A stretch of DNA of 64,000 bases from Mycolicibacterium sp. TY81 (GCF_018326285.1 NZ_AP023362.1:2852001-2916000); one strand, 5' to 3'; counted from the first letter of the stretch, positions 1 through 11,713 are shown. The notes: generated by a model not told the origin, from the letters alone. Translations and numbers: made by a program.

Positions 1-1
1 C

Positions 2-214
2 ACGCGCGCCGGCACCGACGTCGGGTACGTGGTGGTCCGGGACGGCCAGGCCGGCCAGGCGTTGGTCGTCTTCTCCCCCGCCGACGGCCACACCGTGAAC
101 AGCTATCCACTGCCGGGCGCCACGGGCTGGCCGGTCGGGGTGTCAGTCGGGCACGACAAGCGCGTCATCACCGCGACGAGCGACGGCCAGGTCTACGCGT
201 TCGCCCCAGCCTGA
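2..214 (+). CDS. C-terminal end of a PQQ/beta-propeller-like protein (Rv3035-like), partial
   Basis: The frame is open from the left edge, so the start lies outside the window. About 70 C-terminal residues are visible. They show repeated beta-strand pattern ending in SDGQVYAFAP, typical of the last blade of a PQQ-like or WD-type propeller where a value is displayed per blade. Its position next to the DUF3298 gene in convergent orientation matches Rv3035/Rv3036c in M. tuberculosis. Function is unknown. The identification rests on the blade-like pattern and on gene order. Confidence 0.6.
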   Translation, partial: TRAGTDVGYVVVRDGQAGQALVVFSPADGHTVNSYPLPGATGWPVGVSVGHDKRVITATSDGQVYAFAPA

Positions 215-219
215 TCAGG

Positions 220-268
220 GATTTGTGCACGATTTTCCGCGCTTGCCGCGGAAAATCGTGCACAAATC
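220..268. terminator. Perfect 22-bp inverted repeat, bidirectional terminator between convergent genes
   Basis: Bases 220-241 are exactly complementary to 247-268, with a 5-base loop. It starts 5 bases after the stop codon of the propeller gene, and its far end lies next to the stop codon of the convergent DUF3298 gene. There is no long T-tract, but the stem ends in AAAT/ATTT, so either strand would carry a short run of U. Placement between two 3' ends makes a shared terminator the natural reading. Confidence 0.75.
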
Positions 269-269
269 A

Positions 270-965
270 CTAGGCGAGCATGGACTCGATCGGCGCTCGC
301 GGCACCGTCACCTGCACCGCGCCGGCGGATTCCGGTAGCACCTGTCCCTGGCTGAAGAAGAAGATCAGCGAGTCGTTGGTGATCGCGAAGTTCTGGTAGG
401 TCTCCGGATCCAGCCCGGCGGCCGGCGGCATCAGCACCGGCTGCGCTGACTGGCGGATCAGTTCGCCCTGAACCAGCGGCAGGATCACCGGAAAAGGTTG
501 TGCGCCAGGTACGAACAGATTGTCGATGGTGATCGGCCTGCGCTGGACCAGGTCCCACGTGAACGTCTTGTAGAAGGTCTGCGGATGCGCACCGCCGACA
601 TCCTGGAACGTCTTGAACACGACCGACTGGGTGTTCCGGGGCGGGATCGCCGCGGTGTACTGCGTCGCGGTGGTGTCCAGCTCGTACGAGGTCTCGTGCG
701 GTCCGGGCATCTTCGCGACGTTGACGTACCCGTCGCGGGTCTGCGTGATGTAGTCGACCACGGCCTGCTGATCCGGGTAGTCGATGGGATAGCTGATGTT
801 GAGCGCGTAGCCGCGGGTGGTGTCGCGAATCTGACACATCCGTGAGCCGTCGACGACGCCGCCCAGCTCCGGGCATTTCGCCGGGGTCGCGGCCGCAAGA
901 GGCATGCCGAGCCAACCGACCGCCCCTGTTGCAGCGATCACTGCGGCGAGTGCGGGAAGGCGCAT
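270..965 (-). CDS. Secreted DUF3298/RsiV-like protein (Rv3036c/TB22.2-like)
   Basis: 231 residues from the ATG at 965, which has GGAGGA upstream; a longer in-frame reading to 1049 lacks such a site. A signal peptide is clear (MRLPALAAVIAATGAVGWLG, cleavage probably after the AAA that follows). The mature part keeps the pattern of the MPT64/DUF3298 family: a Cys pair near the N-terminus, then the segment with YPQDP-like YPIDYP, and a central FKTFQDVGGAHPQTF block. Relatives are exported antigens or esterase-like proteins without a settled biochemical role. Order and orientation next to the THUMP-like methyltransferase match Rv3036c-Rv3037c. Confidence 0.75.
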   Translation of the reverse strand: MRLPALAAVIAATGAVGWLGMPLAAATPAKCPELGGVVDGSRMCQIRDTTRGYALNISYPIDYPDQQAVVDYITQTRDGYVNVAKMPGPHETSYELDTTATQYTAAIPPRNTQSVVFKTFQDVGGAHPQTFYKTFTWDLVQRRPITIDNLFVPGAQPFPVILPLVQGELIRQSAQPVLMPPAAGLDPETYQNFAITNDSLIFFFSQGQVLPESAGAVQVTVPRAPIESMLA

Positions 966-1067
966 CTGGTGAATCCTCCAGGGATCAAGAAATGGCGGCA
1001 AGTCGCCGCCGGTTCCAGCGTACCTGTCGGCCCTACCCGTCCCGGCCATGAACTGCGACCTGGCGAT

Positions 1068-2273
1068 TCAGCGCGACGGCCGGCAAATGAAGGCCGTCGG
1101 CCGGGCGGCGGCGCCCGCACCGATGCGCGTGATCACCACAGAGAGCTGCGCACCCGAGCGCTGCAGCTTCAGCTTGGCGCGCAACGCATCCGGGTCGATG
1201 TCGACGCCGCGCACCAGAATTTCGACGGCCGACGCCCCGTGCGCGGACAGCGCCTGCCGGAGCCGCTTCTCGTTGTAGGCGATCTGCTCGATGACCTCGA
1301 AACCCCTTGTGCCGCTTGGCAACTCGTCGCCAGACAGGTACGCGATCGCCGGGTCGAGCTGCCACAGGCCGTGCCGCGCCGCATAGTGGCGCACCAGACC
1401 GGCGCGCACCACCGCGCCGTCGGGGTCGACGATCCACCGCCCCGCGGGCCCCGAGGGACAGTCGCCGGGGTCGGCATCGGTGAATTCCTCGGCCACCTGG
1501 CCGTTCTTGTCGAGCACCGTGGCCCGGCGCGTAACGCCGGATGGCGCCAGCCCCGGTGACCACAGACAGGCCTCCCGGACGCTGCCGGCCAACGACGTGA
1601 TCTGCACCTCGCCGCTGAATCCCAGCTCGGCCAGTTGGCCGAAATCGACGCCGGGAGCGCATTTCACCACCAGGTCGCGGCCCTGGTAGACCTCGAGCAG
1701 CTCGTCCAGCGGCGGGGCGTAATCACGGGGGTCGAACTTGCGGCGCCCCGAACTGCGCCGCGCCGGGTCGACGACCACCACGGTGTCCCGCGTGATCGGG
1801 CGGAGCGCGTCCGCGCGGCACAGCAGCGCCCGGTCGCCCACGTTGTGCCGCGCCATGGCCAGCCGGACCGCGTCCAGGTCGCTGCCGACGAGATGCGACG
1901 CCGAATCAGCCGAATTACTCAGCGCGGCAAGTTCTGTCCCGACGGAACACGTCGCATCGTGCACGAGGCGGCCGGACAACCGCCGCGCCCGATGAACGGC
2001 GACAGCCCCGGCCGTGGCCTGCTGCAGCGCCTCGTCGGTGAACAGCCAGCCGGTGACGTCGCCCAGCTGCGCCAGTTTGGCGACGGCCCGGCGCCGCAGC
2101 AGCACGGTCTCGACCAGAACCGCCGCACGGTCACCGAAACGCGAACGCGCCCAGGCGATGTCGGATACCCGGTGGGCATCGGTCAGGGGCCGGGCGGCCA
2201 CCTCGGCGAGCGCCTCCTGACCGGGTCCGGTCAGGTAGGCGACATCGTCGAGTGTGAAGGCATAGCCGCTCAC
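1068..2273 (-). CDS. THUMP-like domain class I methyltransferase (Rv3037c-like)
   Basis: 401 residues from a GTG. The middle carries a Rossmann methyltransferase core: an H-DATCSVGTELAAL SAM loop, then an acidic GSDLDAVRLAMARHN strand end, and a VVVVDPARR motif resembling the DPPR/DPAR signature of RNA methyltransferases that act with THUMP domains. The C-terminal third (RGVDIDPDALRAKLKL onward) is the THUMP-like domain that names the family. The substrate is not known; modification of an RNA base is the family-based guess. The gene is followed closely by the DUF3298 gene and preceded, 27 bases away, by another methyltransferase, all on the same strand. Confidence 0.75.
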   Translation of the reverse strand: MSGYAFTLDDVAYLTGPGQEALAEVAARPLTDAHRVSDIAWARSRFGDRAAVLVETVLLRRRAVAKLAQLGDVTGWLFTDEALQQATAGAVAVHRARRLSGRLVHDATCSVGTELAALSNSADSASHLVGSDLDAVRLAMARHNVGDRALLCRADALRPITRDTVVVVDPARRSSGRRKFDPRDYAPPLDELLEVYQGRDLVVKCAPGVDFGQLAELGFSGEVQITSLAGSVREACLWSPGLAPSGVTRRATVLDKNGQVAEEFTDADPGDCPSGPAGRWIVDPDGAVVRAGLVRHYAARHGLWQLDPAIAYLSGDELPSGTRGFEVIEQIAYNEKRLRQALSAHGASAVEILVRGVDIDPDALRAKLKLQRSGAQLSVVITRIGAGAAARPTAFICRPSR

Positions 2274-2300
2274 GTCAGAGCGTCAGGGGCGCGGGGTCCG

Positions 2301-3326
2301 TCAGGACGGCTTGACCCCGGTGATCATGACGTTGTAGAACCAGCCCTTCGGCACGATGTGGCGCCACACGTTGGCGTCGAACCAGCTGAGCGAGGTCCAG
2401 CCGCCGAAGGCGAACTTGGCCCAGCCCCAGCCGAGCTTGCCCGGGGGCACCGTCGACTCGAAGGTCCGCACCGGCCAGCCCAGCATGGCGGCGGTGAATT
2501 CCTCACTGGCGGTGGCGACTTCGACCGCACCGGCGTTGGTCGCCATGCGCTCCAGGTCGGCGGGCTCGAAGGTGTGCAGGTCGACGATCCATTCGAGCGC
2601 GGCGGCGCGCGAGTTCTCGTCGAGCTCCTCCTGCGGCCGGCGCCAGGACGCCAGGCCCGGCAGCTTCATGGCCGCGACGGTGGTCTTCCAGGTCAGGTCG
2701 GCCAGGCGACGGGCGTAGAAGTTGCCGACGGTGGTGGGCTCGCCGGCGAAGATGAACCGGCCGCCCGGCTTGAGCACGCGGACGACCTCGCGCAGCGACA
2801 GCTCCACATCGGGGATGTGGTGCAGCACCGCGTGTCCGACGACGAGGTCGAAGGTGTTGTCCTCGTAGGGAATTCCCTCCGCGTCGGCGACACGGCCGTC
2901 GATGTCCAGACCGAGGGCCTTGCCGTTGCGGGTGGCCACCTTGACCATGCCCGGGGACAGGTCGGTGACCGAGCCGCGGCGCGCGACGCCGGCCTGGATC
3001 AGGTTCAGCAGGAAGAAGCCGGTGCCGCAGCCGAGCTCGAGGGCGCGGTCATACGGCAGCTGGCGCTGGACCTCGTCGGGCACGATGGCGTCGAAGCGAC
3101 CGCGGGCGTAGTCGATGCACCGCTGGTCGTACGAGATCGACCACTTGTCGTCGTAGCTCTCGGCTTCCCAGTCGTGGTACAGGATCTGCGCCAGCTTGGT
3201 GTCGTGGCGGGCCGCCTCGACCTGCTCGGCCGTCGCATGCGGGTTGGGTGCCTGGTCAACTACCTCGGATACCTTGGCGGCAGCGTCGGCTGCGGCGACC
3301 TCGGACGTCTGGTCGGTACTCGTCAT
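2301..3326 (-). CDS. Class I SAM-dependent methyltransferase (Rv3038c-like)
   Basis: 341 residues. Motif I is ALELGCGTGFFLLNL near residue 100, followed by a DLSPGMV segment, the acidic VADAEGIPYEDNTFDLVVGHAVLHH motif region and a LREVVRVLKPGGRFIFAGEP post-motif, the classic layout of the Methyltransf_11 family. An N-terminal acidic/alanine-rich stretch of about 45 residues precedes it. The C-terminal 100 residues (EFTAAMLGWPVRTFES onward) are mycobacteria-specific. Substrate unknown; homologues have been discussed as lipid or small-molecule methyltransferases. Position between the THUMP-like gene and echA17 matches Rv3038c. Confidence 0.8.
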   Translation of the reverse strand: MTSTDQTSEVAAADAAAKVSEVVDQAPNPHATAEQVEAARHDTKLAQILYHDWEAESYDDKWSISYDQRCIDYARGRFDAIVPDEVQRQLPYDRALELGCGTGFFLLNLIQAGVARRGSVTDLSPGMVKVATRNGKALGLDIDGRVADAEGIPYEDNTFDLVVGHAVLHHIPDVELSLREVVRVLKPGGRFIFAGEPTTVGNFYARRLADLTWKTTVAAMKLPGLASWRRPQEELDENSRAAALEWIVDLHTFEPADLERMATNAGAVEVATASEEFTAAMLGWPVRTFESTVPPGKLGWGWAKFAFGGWTSLSWFDANVWRHIVPKGWFYNVMITGVKPS

Positions 3327-3397
3327 GCAGGTCAGCCTAACTGCCCCGTCACCGGGAGTTCACATCCACGGTTCTGTTCACCCGCTGAGCACGGGGA

Positions 3398-4060
3398 TCA
3401 GCGAACCGCGAACGCCGCCTTTGCTGTGGCCAGCGCCTCGGGCGACGAGTCGAGGAACCTGCGCGCCCACTTGTGCGCTTCGTCGTAGACGTGGTCGGGC
3501 GCCACGAGTTGGTCGACCAGACCCAGGGCCACGGCTTCATCGGCACCGGCGAACCGGCCACTGAACACCAGGTCCTTGGCCCGGCTGTCGCCGACGGCCG
3601 CGGCCAACCGCGCCGCGGCACCCTCGGCCGGTGCCCGGCCCGACAGGATCTCGGTCGACCCGACCTTCACGTTGTCGCCGCTGATGCGCCAGTCGGCCGC
3701 GAGCGCCAGCGTCAGGCCACTGCCCAGCGCGTAGCCGGTGACGGCCGCGACGGTGGGCCGCGGAATGGCGGCGACAGCGTCGACCGCGGCGCGGCACACC
3801 GCGCCCGCGACGCGGGCCTCGGCCGCATCGAGGGTGCTGGTCTCGTGGTCGTCGTCACCGGTGCAGAAGACCTCGTGGCCGCCGTACACGATGACGGCGG
3901 TGACGTCGGACCGCTGGCCCAGCTCCTCGGCGGCTGCGGCGACCTCCCGGCACATCTGGCGGGTCAGCGCATTGCGCGGCGGCCGGGCCAGCAGCAGGGT
4001 CCCGATGCCGTCGGTGACGTGGATTTCGACGAATTCCGCGGCGAACTCACGCTTGGTCAT
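3398..4060 (-). CDS. echA17: Enoyl-CoA hydratase/isomerase family protein (EchA17-like)
   Basis: 220 residues from the ATG at 4060; this ATG overlaps the stop of the Nudix gene as TGATG, which favours it over the GTG just upstream at 4063. The crotonase fold is shown by the oxyanion-hole segments [15 protein letters not shown] and [19 protein letters not shown]. The protein is shorter than a typical 255-residue hydratase, because the C-terminus ends soon after the FLDSSPEAL helix. Hydration of 2-enoyl-CoA is the family reaction; the acidic residues normally used for catalysis are not obvious, so the exact reaction is open. It sits in a four-gene same-strand string (ABC ATPase, Nudix, EchA17, methyltransferase). 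Confidence 0.8.
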   Translation of the reverse strand: MTKREFAAEFVEIHVTDGIGTLLLARPPRNALTRQMCREVAAAAEELGQRSDVTAVIVYGGHEVFCTGDDDHETSTLDAAEARVAGAVCRAAVDAVAAIPRPTVAAVTGYALGSGLTLALAADWRISGDNVKVGSTEILSGRAPAEGAAARLAAAVGDSRAKDLVFSGRFAGADEAVALGLVDQLVAPDHVYDEAHKWARRFLDSSPEALATAKAAFAVR

Positions 4061-4860
4061 CACTGCGCCCTACCGGCGCGCGCCGCCTTGTACCGCTCGG
4101 CATCGAAGAACTCGATGTCCCACGTCCCCTCGCCCATGGTGAGCACCGGTTCGATCGGCTCGATCTTCCGTTCGTCCTTGAGCAGCTCGCCGACCGTCCG
4201 GCCGTCCAGTGAGCTCAGTTGCGTCCACGTGGGCGGCAGCAGGAACGAATGTCCGGCCGCGAACTCCTCCAGCGCGGCCGTGGGCGTACGCCAGGCGACG
4301 TGGTCGCTCTCGGTGTTGTTGCCGTCGGCGCGCTGGCCGGCCGGCAGGGCGCCGACGAAGAAGAACGTGTCGTAGCGACGGGTGCGTTCCTCTTTGGGGG
4401 TGATCCAGTTGGCCCACGGCCACAGCAGATCGGCGCGCAGCACCAGCTTCTCGCGGGCCAGGAACTCCCCGAACGACAGCTCACGGCTTTCCAGCGCGGC
4501 GCGCGATTCGTGGTAGACGGTCGCGTCGGAGACGATGCCGTCCGGATCGTCGGCCGGCCCGGCGAACAGCACGCCGGATTCCTCGAAGGTCTCGCGGGCG
4601 GCGGCGCACACCAGCGCGCCGGCCAGCACCGGGTCGACGCCGAACTTCTCGGCCCACCAGGTGCGGTCGGGTCCGGTCCAGGCGATGTCGGCGTCGCGGT
4701 CGCGCTCGTCGACCCCACCGCCGGGAAACACCGTCATGCCGCCGGCGAAGGCCATCGACATGGTGCGGCGCATGAGGAAGACCTCGATGCCGGGCGCGCC
4801 GTCGCGCACCAGCATCACGGTCGCGGCCGGCCTGGGATGCAGGGGGTCGAGTTCGGTCAT
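4060..4860 (-). CDS. Nudix hydrolase (Rv3040c-like)
   Basis: 266 residues. The Nudix helix is seen as [12 protein letters not shown] near residue 92, but the Gly of the box ([10 protein letters not shown]) lies about 35 residues before the REXXEEXG part, an insertion seen in the NUDT19/RppH-distant branch that includes acyl-CoA-cleaving members. The N-terminus has [18 protein letters not shown], the usual first strand of these proteins. The likely reaction is hydrolysis of a diphosphate bond in a nucleotide conjugate such as CoA. The start overlaps the stop of the upstream ABC ATPase gene (ATGA), so the two are translationally coupled. Confidence 0.82.
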   Translation of the reverse strand: MTELDPLHPRPAATVMLVRDGAPGIEVFLMRRTMSMAFAGGMTVFPGGGVDERDRDADIAWTGPDRTWWAEKFGVDPVLAGALVCAAARETFEESGVLFAGPADDPDGIVSDATVYHESRAALESRELSFGEFLAREKLVLRADLLWPWANWITPKEERTRRYDTFFFVGALPAGQRADGNNTESDHVAWRTPTAALEEFAAGHSFLLPPTWTQLSSLDGRTVGELLKDERKIEPIEPVLTMGEGTWDIEFFDAERYKAARAGRAQ

Positions 4861-5747
4861 ATACGCCTCCTGTGCGCCGCGCGACTGCGGGTACGACGGG
4901 CGAAGTACCGCCCGTCGATGTACTCCAGGGCGATCGACTGACCGAAGGCCTGGGAGAGATTCTCGGACGTGAGCACGTCGGGCAGCAGCCCGGAAGCGAT
5001 CGCCCGCCCCTCGGAGAGCAGCAGGCAGTGCGTGAAGCCCTCCGGGATTTCCTCGACATGGTGGGTGACCAGCACAGAGGCGGGTGCGTCGGCGTCGGCG
5101 GCCAGATCAGCCAGCCGGGCCACGAGTTCTTCCCGCCCGCCGAGGTCCAGTCCGGCCGCCGGCTCGTCGAGCAGCAGCAGCTCCGGGTCGGTCATCAGCG
5201 ACCGCGCGATCAGCACCCGCTTGCGCTCACCCTCGGACAGGGTGCCGTAGCGACGGTCGGCGAGGTGTTCGGCGCCGATGCTCTCCAACGTGTCCAGCGC
5301 CCGGTTGTAGTCGACGTCGTCGTACTGTTCGCGCCACCGGCCCAGCACGGCATAACCGGCGGAGACCACCAGGTCGCGCACCACTTCGTCGTCGGGTATC
5401 CGCTGCGCCAGTGCCGAACTGCTGAGCCCGATCCGCGACCGCAGCTCGGACATGTCGGTGCGGCCCAGCCGCTCGCCGAGCACGAACGCCGTGCCCGTCG
5501 ACGGATGCTCGACGGCGGCGGCCATGCGCAGCAGCGACGTCTTGCCCGCGCCGTTGGGACCGAGAACGACCCACCGCTCATCGAGTTCCACCGACCAATC
5601 GATCGGGCCGACCAGGGTGGCACCGCCGCGGCGCAGCGTGACGCCCGAGAATTCGATCAACAGGTCGTCGTCGACGGAGTCGATCAATTGGTCGGAGTCG
5701 GGCGGGCCATCTGGCTTTACGAGGTTGTCGTTGAGGGCGCCGGGCAC
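4857..5747 (-). CDS. ABC transporter ATP-binding protein (Rv3041c-like)
   Basis: 296 residues from a GTG at 5747, chosen because the frame upstream is low-complexity shadow sequence and M. tuberculosis Rv3041c is of similar size. Walker A is GPNGAGKTSLL near residue 62, the signature is LSEGERKRVLIARSL, Walker B is ELLLLDEPAAGLDLGG, and the switch His is in VTHHVEE. No membrane partner is adjacent, so this resembles stand-alone ModF/PhnL-like ATPases that may act with an unlinked permease. The 5' end overlaps the 3' end of the YczE-like membrane gene by about 30 bases, and the 3' end overlaps the Nudix start. Confidence 0.8.
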   Translation of the reverse strand: MPGALNDNLVKPDGPPDSDQLIDSVDDDLLIEFSGVTLRRGGATLVGPIDWSVELDERWVVLGPNGAGKTSLLRMAAAVEHPSTGTAFVLGERLGRTDMSELRSRIGLSSSALAQRIPDDEVVRDLVVSAGYAVLGRWREQYDDVDYNRALDTLESIGAEHLADRRYGTLSEGERKRVLIARSLMTDPELLLLDEPAAGLDLGGREELVARLADLAADADAPASVLVTHHVEEIPEGFTHCLLLSEGRAIASGLLPDVLTSENLSQAFGQSIALEYIDGRYFARRTRSRAAHRRRI

Positions 5748-6424
5748 TCGCTCATCGTAGCCACGGCCGGTTCGGCTGCCCGGTCCCCCACCACGTGCGC
5801 CCATCCACTGGCCGCGAGCCAGCGGCTCGGGGTGCACCGCAGCACCAGTTGCACCAGCGGCCCAATCCCCAAGGCGTACACGACGGTTCCGACGCCGACG
5901 GTGCCGCCGAAGAGCCAGCCGGTGGCCAGCACCGTCACCTCGATGCCGGTGCGGACCAGCCGCACCGACCATCCGGTCCGGGCCACCAGCCCGGTCATCA
6001 GTCCGTCGCGTGGCCCCGGCCCCATCCCGGCACCGATGTACATCACTGTGCTCACGGCGTTGAGCACCACGGCGCCGACCATCATCGCCGTGCGCACCGG
6101 CAGCGTCGCCGGCTGCGGCAGCACCATCAGGGCGGCGTCGACCACGACGGAGATGACGATGACGTTCGCGACGGTGCCGACGCCCGGCCGGTTCCGCAGC
6201 GGGATCCAGCCCAGCAGCACCACGACGCCGACGAGCGCCGTGGCGCCGCCGATGGTCAGCCCGGTGTGCTTGGCCAGGCCCTGATGGAAGACGTCCCACG
6301 GGTCCAGGCCCAGGCCGGCCCGCACGAACAGTGCCATCGACAGGCCGTAGCCGCTCAGCCCCGCCAGCAGCAGCACCGAGCGGATTGCCAGGCCGGTCCC
6401 GCTGACGCGTTTGCCCGCTGCCAT
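5717..6424 (-). CDS. YczE/YyaS/YitT family integral membrane protein
   Basis: 235 residues from the ATG at 6424. This ATG overlaps the stop of a small upstream ORF as TGATG, so translational coupling is likely. Five or six hydrophobic helices are visible, with the family hallmarks GLGLDPWDVFHQGLA after the first helix and MGPGPRDGLMTGL in the middle; the latter is the repeat of the former. Members are membrane proteins of unknown transport function usually encoded beside a MocR-type (GntR-aminotransferase) regulator, exactly as here. The last 30 bases overlap the start of the ABC ATPase gene. Confidence 0.8.
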   Translation of the reverse strand: MAAGKRVSGTGLAIRSVLLLAGLSGYGLSMALFVRAGLGLDPWDVFHQGLAKHTGLTIGGATALVGVVVLLGWIPLRNRPGVGTVANVIVISVVVDAALMVLPQPATLPVRTAMMVGAVVLNAVSTVMYIGAGMGPGPRDGLMTGLVARTGWSVRLVRTGIEVTVLATGWLFGGTVGVGTVVYALGIGPLVQLVLRCTPSRWLAASGWAHVVGDRAAEPAVATMSECPAPSTTTS

Positions 6425-6567
6425 CACCGGTGGTCCTGGAAGCGAGCACGGATGGCGTCCAGTTCGTGACGCACCCGCGCGGCATCCAGATCACGGACAT
6501 CGGCGCGGTTGTCGCGCCTCGACCGGGTGCGCTTCTCAGCCAGTTTTGATAGCCAGTTCGTTCGCAT
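6424..6567 (-). CDS. Small basic ORF upstream of the YczE-like gene (47 aa)
   Basis: From an ATG at 6567 the frame gives a 47-residue highly charged peptide (MRTNWLSKLAEKRTRSRR...), ending in a TGA that overlaps the ATG of the membrane gene. The overlap and the absence of another explanation for the 140 bases upstream of the membrane gene support a real, translated leader ORF. I do not recognise a family. One GCCAGTT box lies inside its first codons, so the start could be wrong or the region could be purely regulatory. Confidence 0.45.
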   Translation of the reverse strand: MRTNWLSKLAEKRTRSRRDNRADVRDLDAARVRHELDAIRARFQDHR

Positions 6568-6629
6568 GGCACCAGTTTTCCGGCCAACTGGCTTGCCATT
6601 CAATAGCCAGTTGACTGATACTGGCTTCA
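6545..6629. promoter_or_regulatory. Divergent control region with repeated GCCAGT(T) boxes
   Basis: Between the minus-strand membrane operon and the MocR gene the half-site GCCAGTT occurs at 6552-6558 and 6606-6612 on the plus strand, a variant ACCAGTT at 6571-6577, and the reverse orientation at 6586-6592 (AACTGGC) and 6620-6625 (ACTGGC). MocR/PdxR/GabR regulators bind repeated half-sites with direct and inverted copies in the shared promoter, so these are candidate operators for the adjacent regulator. This is an inference from repeat pattern and placement. Confidence 0.6.
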
Positions 6630-8081
6630 ATGTCGATCGAGATGTCAGCCAGATCACTTGACGAAGTCCTTCTGGCACGCGAATTGGGCAACTGGCGCAC
6701 GTCCAGCCTCAGTGGTCCCGCCTATCTGGGCCTGGCGGACGCCATCCGCCTGCTCATCGTCGACGGCCGGCTCCCCGTCGGCGCCCGGTATCCCAGCGAA
6801 CGCGCACTGGCCGACGCCCTACGCGTCTCCCGTACCACCGTCACCGCGGCCTATGCCCAGCTGCGCGAGGACGGCTACCTCAACGCCCGCCGCGGCGCCC
6901 GCAGCACCACGGCCCTGCCGCCCACGGCGCTCACGGCCAGTCCGGCACCCATCGTCAGAACCGGCACGCTGAGCCTGGCCGACGCCGCGCCCTCCGCGCC
7001 GGCGGCCGCCACCCTCGAGGCGTTCGCGCGCGCCGCCCAGCGCGTGGCGCCGCATCTGCACGACCTCGGCATCGAACTCACCGGCGTCGCCGAGCTTCGC
7101 CAGGCCATCGCCGAAAGATATTGCGCCAGAGGTCTTCCCACCGATCCGGACGAGATCATGGTGACCACCGGGGCGCTCCACGCGATCAATCTCGTGCTGG
7201 CCACCTACGCCCGCCCGGGCGACCGCGTGCTGATCGAGCAGCCGACGTACCACGGCGCCATCTCGCTCATCGCGGCCTCCGGCGCCCGGCCGGTGCCCGT
7301 CAGCATGGCCGAAGACGGCTGGGAACTGGATGCCGTGCAGGCCGCCATGCGGCAACTGGCCCCCACCCTGGCCTATCTGATCGTCGACAACCACAACCCG
7401 ACCGGGCTGAGCCTGCCGGCCGCGGGGCGCGAGCGCCTCGCCCGCATCATCTCCGAGACCCGAACCCGCACCATCATCGACGAAACCATCTGCGACATCT
7501 GGCTGGACGAGCCGCTGGCGCCGCCGCTGGCCTCCTACCTGGAGAGCCGCCGCGACCTGGTGATCACCGTCGGCTCGATGTCGAAGTCGTTCTGGGGCGG
7601 CCTGCGGGTCGGCTGGATTCGCGCCGAACGGTCCACCCTGGCCGCCAGCGCCGCGGTGCGGCCGACCATCGACCTCGGCACCGCGATCGTCGAACAACTG
7701 GCGTCGGCCGATCTGCTCCGGCAGGCCGACACCGTCCTGCCCGCCCGTCGCGACATGTTGCGCGCCCGGCGTGAGCTGGTGAGTTCGCTTCTGCAGGAAC
7801 AACTTCCGGACTGGACGGCCAGCCCGTGCCACGGCGGCATGTCGATGTGGATGCGGCTGCCCGCACCCATGAGTTCAGCGCTGTCCGCGGCGGCGTCCCG
7901 GATGGGCCTCGTCATCCCGGCCGGGCCGCGATTCGGGGTCGACGGCACGCTGGAGCGCTTCATCCGCGTGCCCTTCACCCAGCCCGAGGAGCGCCTGCAC
8001 CAGTCGGTTGCGGTGCTTGCTCAGGCGTGGCGCAGCGTCACCGGCGCGGGTACGCCGGACGCGCACGCCCTCGTCGTCTGA
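6630..8081 (+). CDS. MocR-type regulator (GntR HTH plus class I aminotransferase domain)
   Basis: 483 residues. Residues about 20-90 form a GntR winged helix (YPSERALADALRVSRTTVTAAYAQLREDGYL). Residues 120-475 form a fold-type I aminotransferase domain: VTTGALHAINLV, the NHNPTGLSLP segment, and SMSKSFWGGLRVGWIR with the PLP-binding Lys in SKSF. Proteins of this class bind PLP as an effector and control a divergent gene; here that is the YczE-like membrane protein. An ATG four codons downstream (6642) is an alternative start. Regulation is probably through the GCCAGT(T) boxes just upstream. Confidence 0.85.
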   Translation: MSIEMSARSLDEVLLARELGNWRTSSLSGPAYLGLADAIRLLIVDGRLPVGARYPSERALADALRVSRTTVTAAYAQLREDGYLNARRGARSTTALPPTALTASPAPIVRTGTLSLADAAPSAPAAATLEAFARAAQRVAPHLHDLGIELTGVAELRQAIAERYCARGLPTDPDEIMVTTGALHAINLVLATYARPGDRVLIEQPTYHGAISLIAASGARPVPVSMAEDGWELDAVQAAMRQLAPTLAYLIVDNHNPTGLSLPAAGRERLARIISETRTRTIIDETICDIWLDEPLAPPLASYLESRRDLVITVGSMSKSFWGGLRVGWIRAERSTLAASAAVRPTIDLGTAIVEQLASADLLRQADTVLPARRDMLRARRELVSSLLQEQLPDWTASPCHGGMSMWMRLPAPMSSALSAAASRMGLVIPAGPRFGVDGTLERFIRVPFTQPEERLHQSVAVLAQAWRSVTGAGTPDAHALVV

Positions 8082-8099
8082 GGCGGGCGGAAGCGAGAC

Positions 8100-8411
8100 T
8101 TACTGCTGGCTCTGGATCAGGCCGATGCAGGTGCCGATGTGCTCGGGCGTGCAGGGAATGCCGTTGACCGTCTGCAGGCCGCCGACCGACTGGGTGATCT
8201 GCGCGCCCGTTCCGCTATTGGATGTCTGCGGCGGTACCGCCTGCGGGCCGCTGCCGTTCGCCGTGCCCTTGACGCACACGCCTTCGAAGTGGCTCGGCAC
8301 GGTCCCCCAGGGGCACGCGTAGGCCGGCGCGGCCGCCGTCACCGAGACGACCGACAAGGGGCCGGCGACCAACGCGACAGCACTCACACCAACCAGAACC
8401 GCACGCTTCAT
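8100..8411 (-). CDS. Small secreted protein, mycobacterial, unknown function
   Basis: 103 residues from the ATG at 8411, preceded by GGGAGA. A standard signal peptide ends in AAAPAYA; the mature part of about 73 residues is Gly/Pro/Gln-rich and has four Cys (ACPWG, GVCVKG, IPCTP, GTCIG), which suggests two disulfides outside the membrane. I do not recognise the family. It is convergent with the MocR gene, with only 18 bases between the stop codons, and about 100 bases separate its start from the end of serB2. Confidence 0.65.
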   Translation of the reverse strand: MKRAVLVGVSAVALVAGPLSVVSVTAAAPAYACPWGTVPSHFEGVCVKGTANGSGPQAVPPQTSNSGTGAQITQSVGGLQTVNGIPCTPEHIGTCIGLIQSQQ

Positions 8412-8505
8412 GTCACCATCTCCCACACGCTTACGCAGCAAATCAATATCAATAGTCACCACTGTAACGCGACAGCGGCCGCGGTGTGCCGTCGCCGGCG
8501 AATCG

Positions 8506-9762
<1,257 letters not shown>

Positions 9763-9767
9763 CAGAA

Positions 9768-9792
9768 CCGCCCGCGCCTTAGGCGCGGGCGG
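9768..9792 (-). terminator. Terminator of ctaD
   Basis: A G+C-rich inverted repeat with 12-base complementary arms (9768-9779 and 9781-9792, so a few central pairs will open as loop) lies 13 bases beyond the ctaD stop codon and before serB2. Strong stem, no clear T-tract, as is common for mycobacterial terminators. Confidence 0.65.
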
Positions 9793-9804
9793 GTCGGCTG
9801 ATTT

Positions 9805-11571
<1,767 letters not shown>

Positions 11572-11713
11572 TTATCCCCCATCGCACAGCCTTGCGGCGA
11601 GGGTCCTACAAACTGTCGTAATTGGCTGGACCAGCCACCGGCACCGGCGTGGCGCCGGCGCCCGCGACCGCGCCTCATCTGGGCCCGGCCGCGCGGGTGT
11701 TACCGTCGGCCAC

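Noticed and set aside
1635..3488. Plus-strand open frame of 617 codons opposite two methyltransferases
   Set aside because: Same shadow effect; both methyltransferases show SAM motifs on the minus strand.
4857..6599. Extension of the ABC ATPase frame upstream to 6599
   Set aside because: The extra 284 codons run antisense-like through the YczE gene and are Arg/Gly shadow sequence; the homologue is about 290 residues.
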